Source: DASZIT01 sp963709665
GTDB taxonomy: Bacteria; Actinomycetota; Acidimicrobiia; Acidimicrobiales; RAAP-2
Direction: 5' to 3'
Length of the DNA stretch: 64,000 nucleotides
Assembly (NCBI GenBank): GCA_963709665.1
Contig: CAVPWU010000002.1
Coordinates: 372,001 to 436,000 of the forward strand
Shown: piece after piece, positions 63,820-64,000 of the stretch
Layout: each line of letters opens with the position of its first letter
Numbering within the stretch: the stretch's first letter is position 1
The notes under the pieces: generated by a model
Seen by the model: only the letters and a program-made list of their open reading frames with translations
Databases searched by the model: none
What the model was told of the DNA's origin: nothing
Made by a program: the position numbers and the translations under genes

Positions 63820-64000
63820 ATGCGGGGGCGGCGGTGGGGGTGGACGGTGGTGGCACTGGTCGCCCTGGGGGCGGCCGCCTGTAGCTCCGGCTCCACCGGG
63901 GCCCCCTCCGCCACCTCGACGGGACGAGTGCCCAGCAGCCGCCTCACCGCCACCGAGGAGTCGCTGTCGTGGTTCGCGGCGGTCAACGCCAAGGACCGCG
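63820..64000 (+). CDS. Putative lipoprotein (3' end cut by window)
   Basis: The frame from ATG 63820 is open to the window edge (60 codons seen). It begins MRGRRWGWTVVALVALGAAAC, a lipoprotein signal peptide with lipobox GAAAC, followed by a Ser/Thr/Gly spacer (SSGSTGAPSATSTG) and TATEESLSWFAAVNAKDR, which could be the start of an NTF2-like domain. GGAGG overlaps the codon before the start, so the exact start is not certain. Confidence 0.75.
   Translation, partial: MRGRRWGWTVVALVALGAAACSSGSTGAPSATSTGRVPSSRLTATEESLSWFAAVNAKDR

Overview
The window is uniformly high-GC and densely coded on both strands. It looks like an actinobacterium, most probably of the class Acidimicrobiia or a close relative. 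The evidence is: a mycothiol conjugate amidase (Mca); three F420-type LLM oxidoreductases plus a PPOX/F420 family protein; a CYP142-like cytochrome P450; actinobacterial-only families (DUF2469, PspAA, PspAB); and two conserved actinobacterial neighbourhoods. These are rplS/DUF2469/yraN/comM/dprA at the left end, and mec/cysO/cysM ... MBL phosphodiesterase-like/rph/rdgB at 45-50 kb, both in the order known from Mycobacterium tuberculosis. Taxonomy is inference; no 16S gene is present.

Layout. 0-4 kb: ribosome and DNA-uptake/repair genes (rplS 3' end, DUF2469, yraN, comM, dprA). 4-7.3 kb: a pilin-like membrane protein, an LLM oxidoreductase, an alkyltransferase-like protein, a PPOX protein and endonuclease IV. 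7.3-11 kb: a metal-uptake ABC operon (binding protein, ATPase, two permeases) behind a Fur/Zur-type box. 11-14.2 kb: fumC, a CYP142-like P450 under two palindromic operators, and a pterin dehydratase. 14.2-15 kb: a decayed alcohol-dehydrogenase-type gene. 15-20 kb: DegV, then an envelope-stress operon pspA-pspAA-htpX-pspAB, divergent from mca and an SCP2-like gene. 20-36 kb: mixed metabolism (ChbG-like, LLM enzymes, purE, DsbA-like, PAP2, RecB-like nuclease, hydrolases, DedA, PIG-L deacetylase, HAD phosphatase, tRNA-Gly, nitroreductase, an MFS transporter fused to a MarR-like domain, a TrmA/RlmD-type methyltransferase with a small upstream ORF). 36-44 kb: secreted GH3 glucosidase, membrane proteins, K+ channel, DUF2252, VOC-P450 pair. 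44-45 kb: ssrA (tmRNA) with smpB. 45-50.4 kb: cysteine synthesis via a sulfur-carrier protein, then RNase PH and RdgB. 50-60 kb: membrane/DUF proteins, methyltransferase, L,D-transpeptidase, glnD, diguanylate cyclase, glycosyltransferase, tRNA-Cys. 60-64 kb: acetolactate decarboxylase, DUF2127, tRNA-Val with a small integrated island, a Pyr_excise family protein and the start of a lipoprotein gene.

Two themes run through the window. First, many genes have a TANNNT hexamer ending about 6 nt before the start codon, with no ribosome-binding site, which points to widespread leaderless transcription. I used this to choose several starts. Genes inside operons instead overlap by 4 nt (GTGA or ATGA) or have GGAGG-type sites.

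The most unusual region is 61.85-63.37 kb. The last 12 bases of the tRNA-Val gene (without the final A) recur 1.5 kb downstream. The two inner ends carry a perfect 12-nt inverted repeat that would flank the crossover core in the excised circle. A second, slightly degenerate right end lies inside the island, exactly where a serine-integrase remnant is cut off. Between the internal and outer right ends sits a vapBC-type toxin-antitoxin pair with a perfect 18-nt palindromic operator. This looks like a decayed tandem integration in which only the addiction module is intact.
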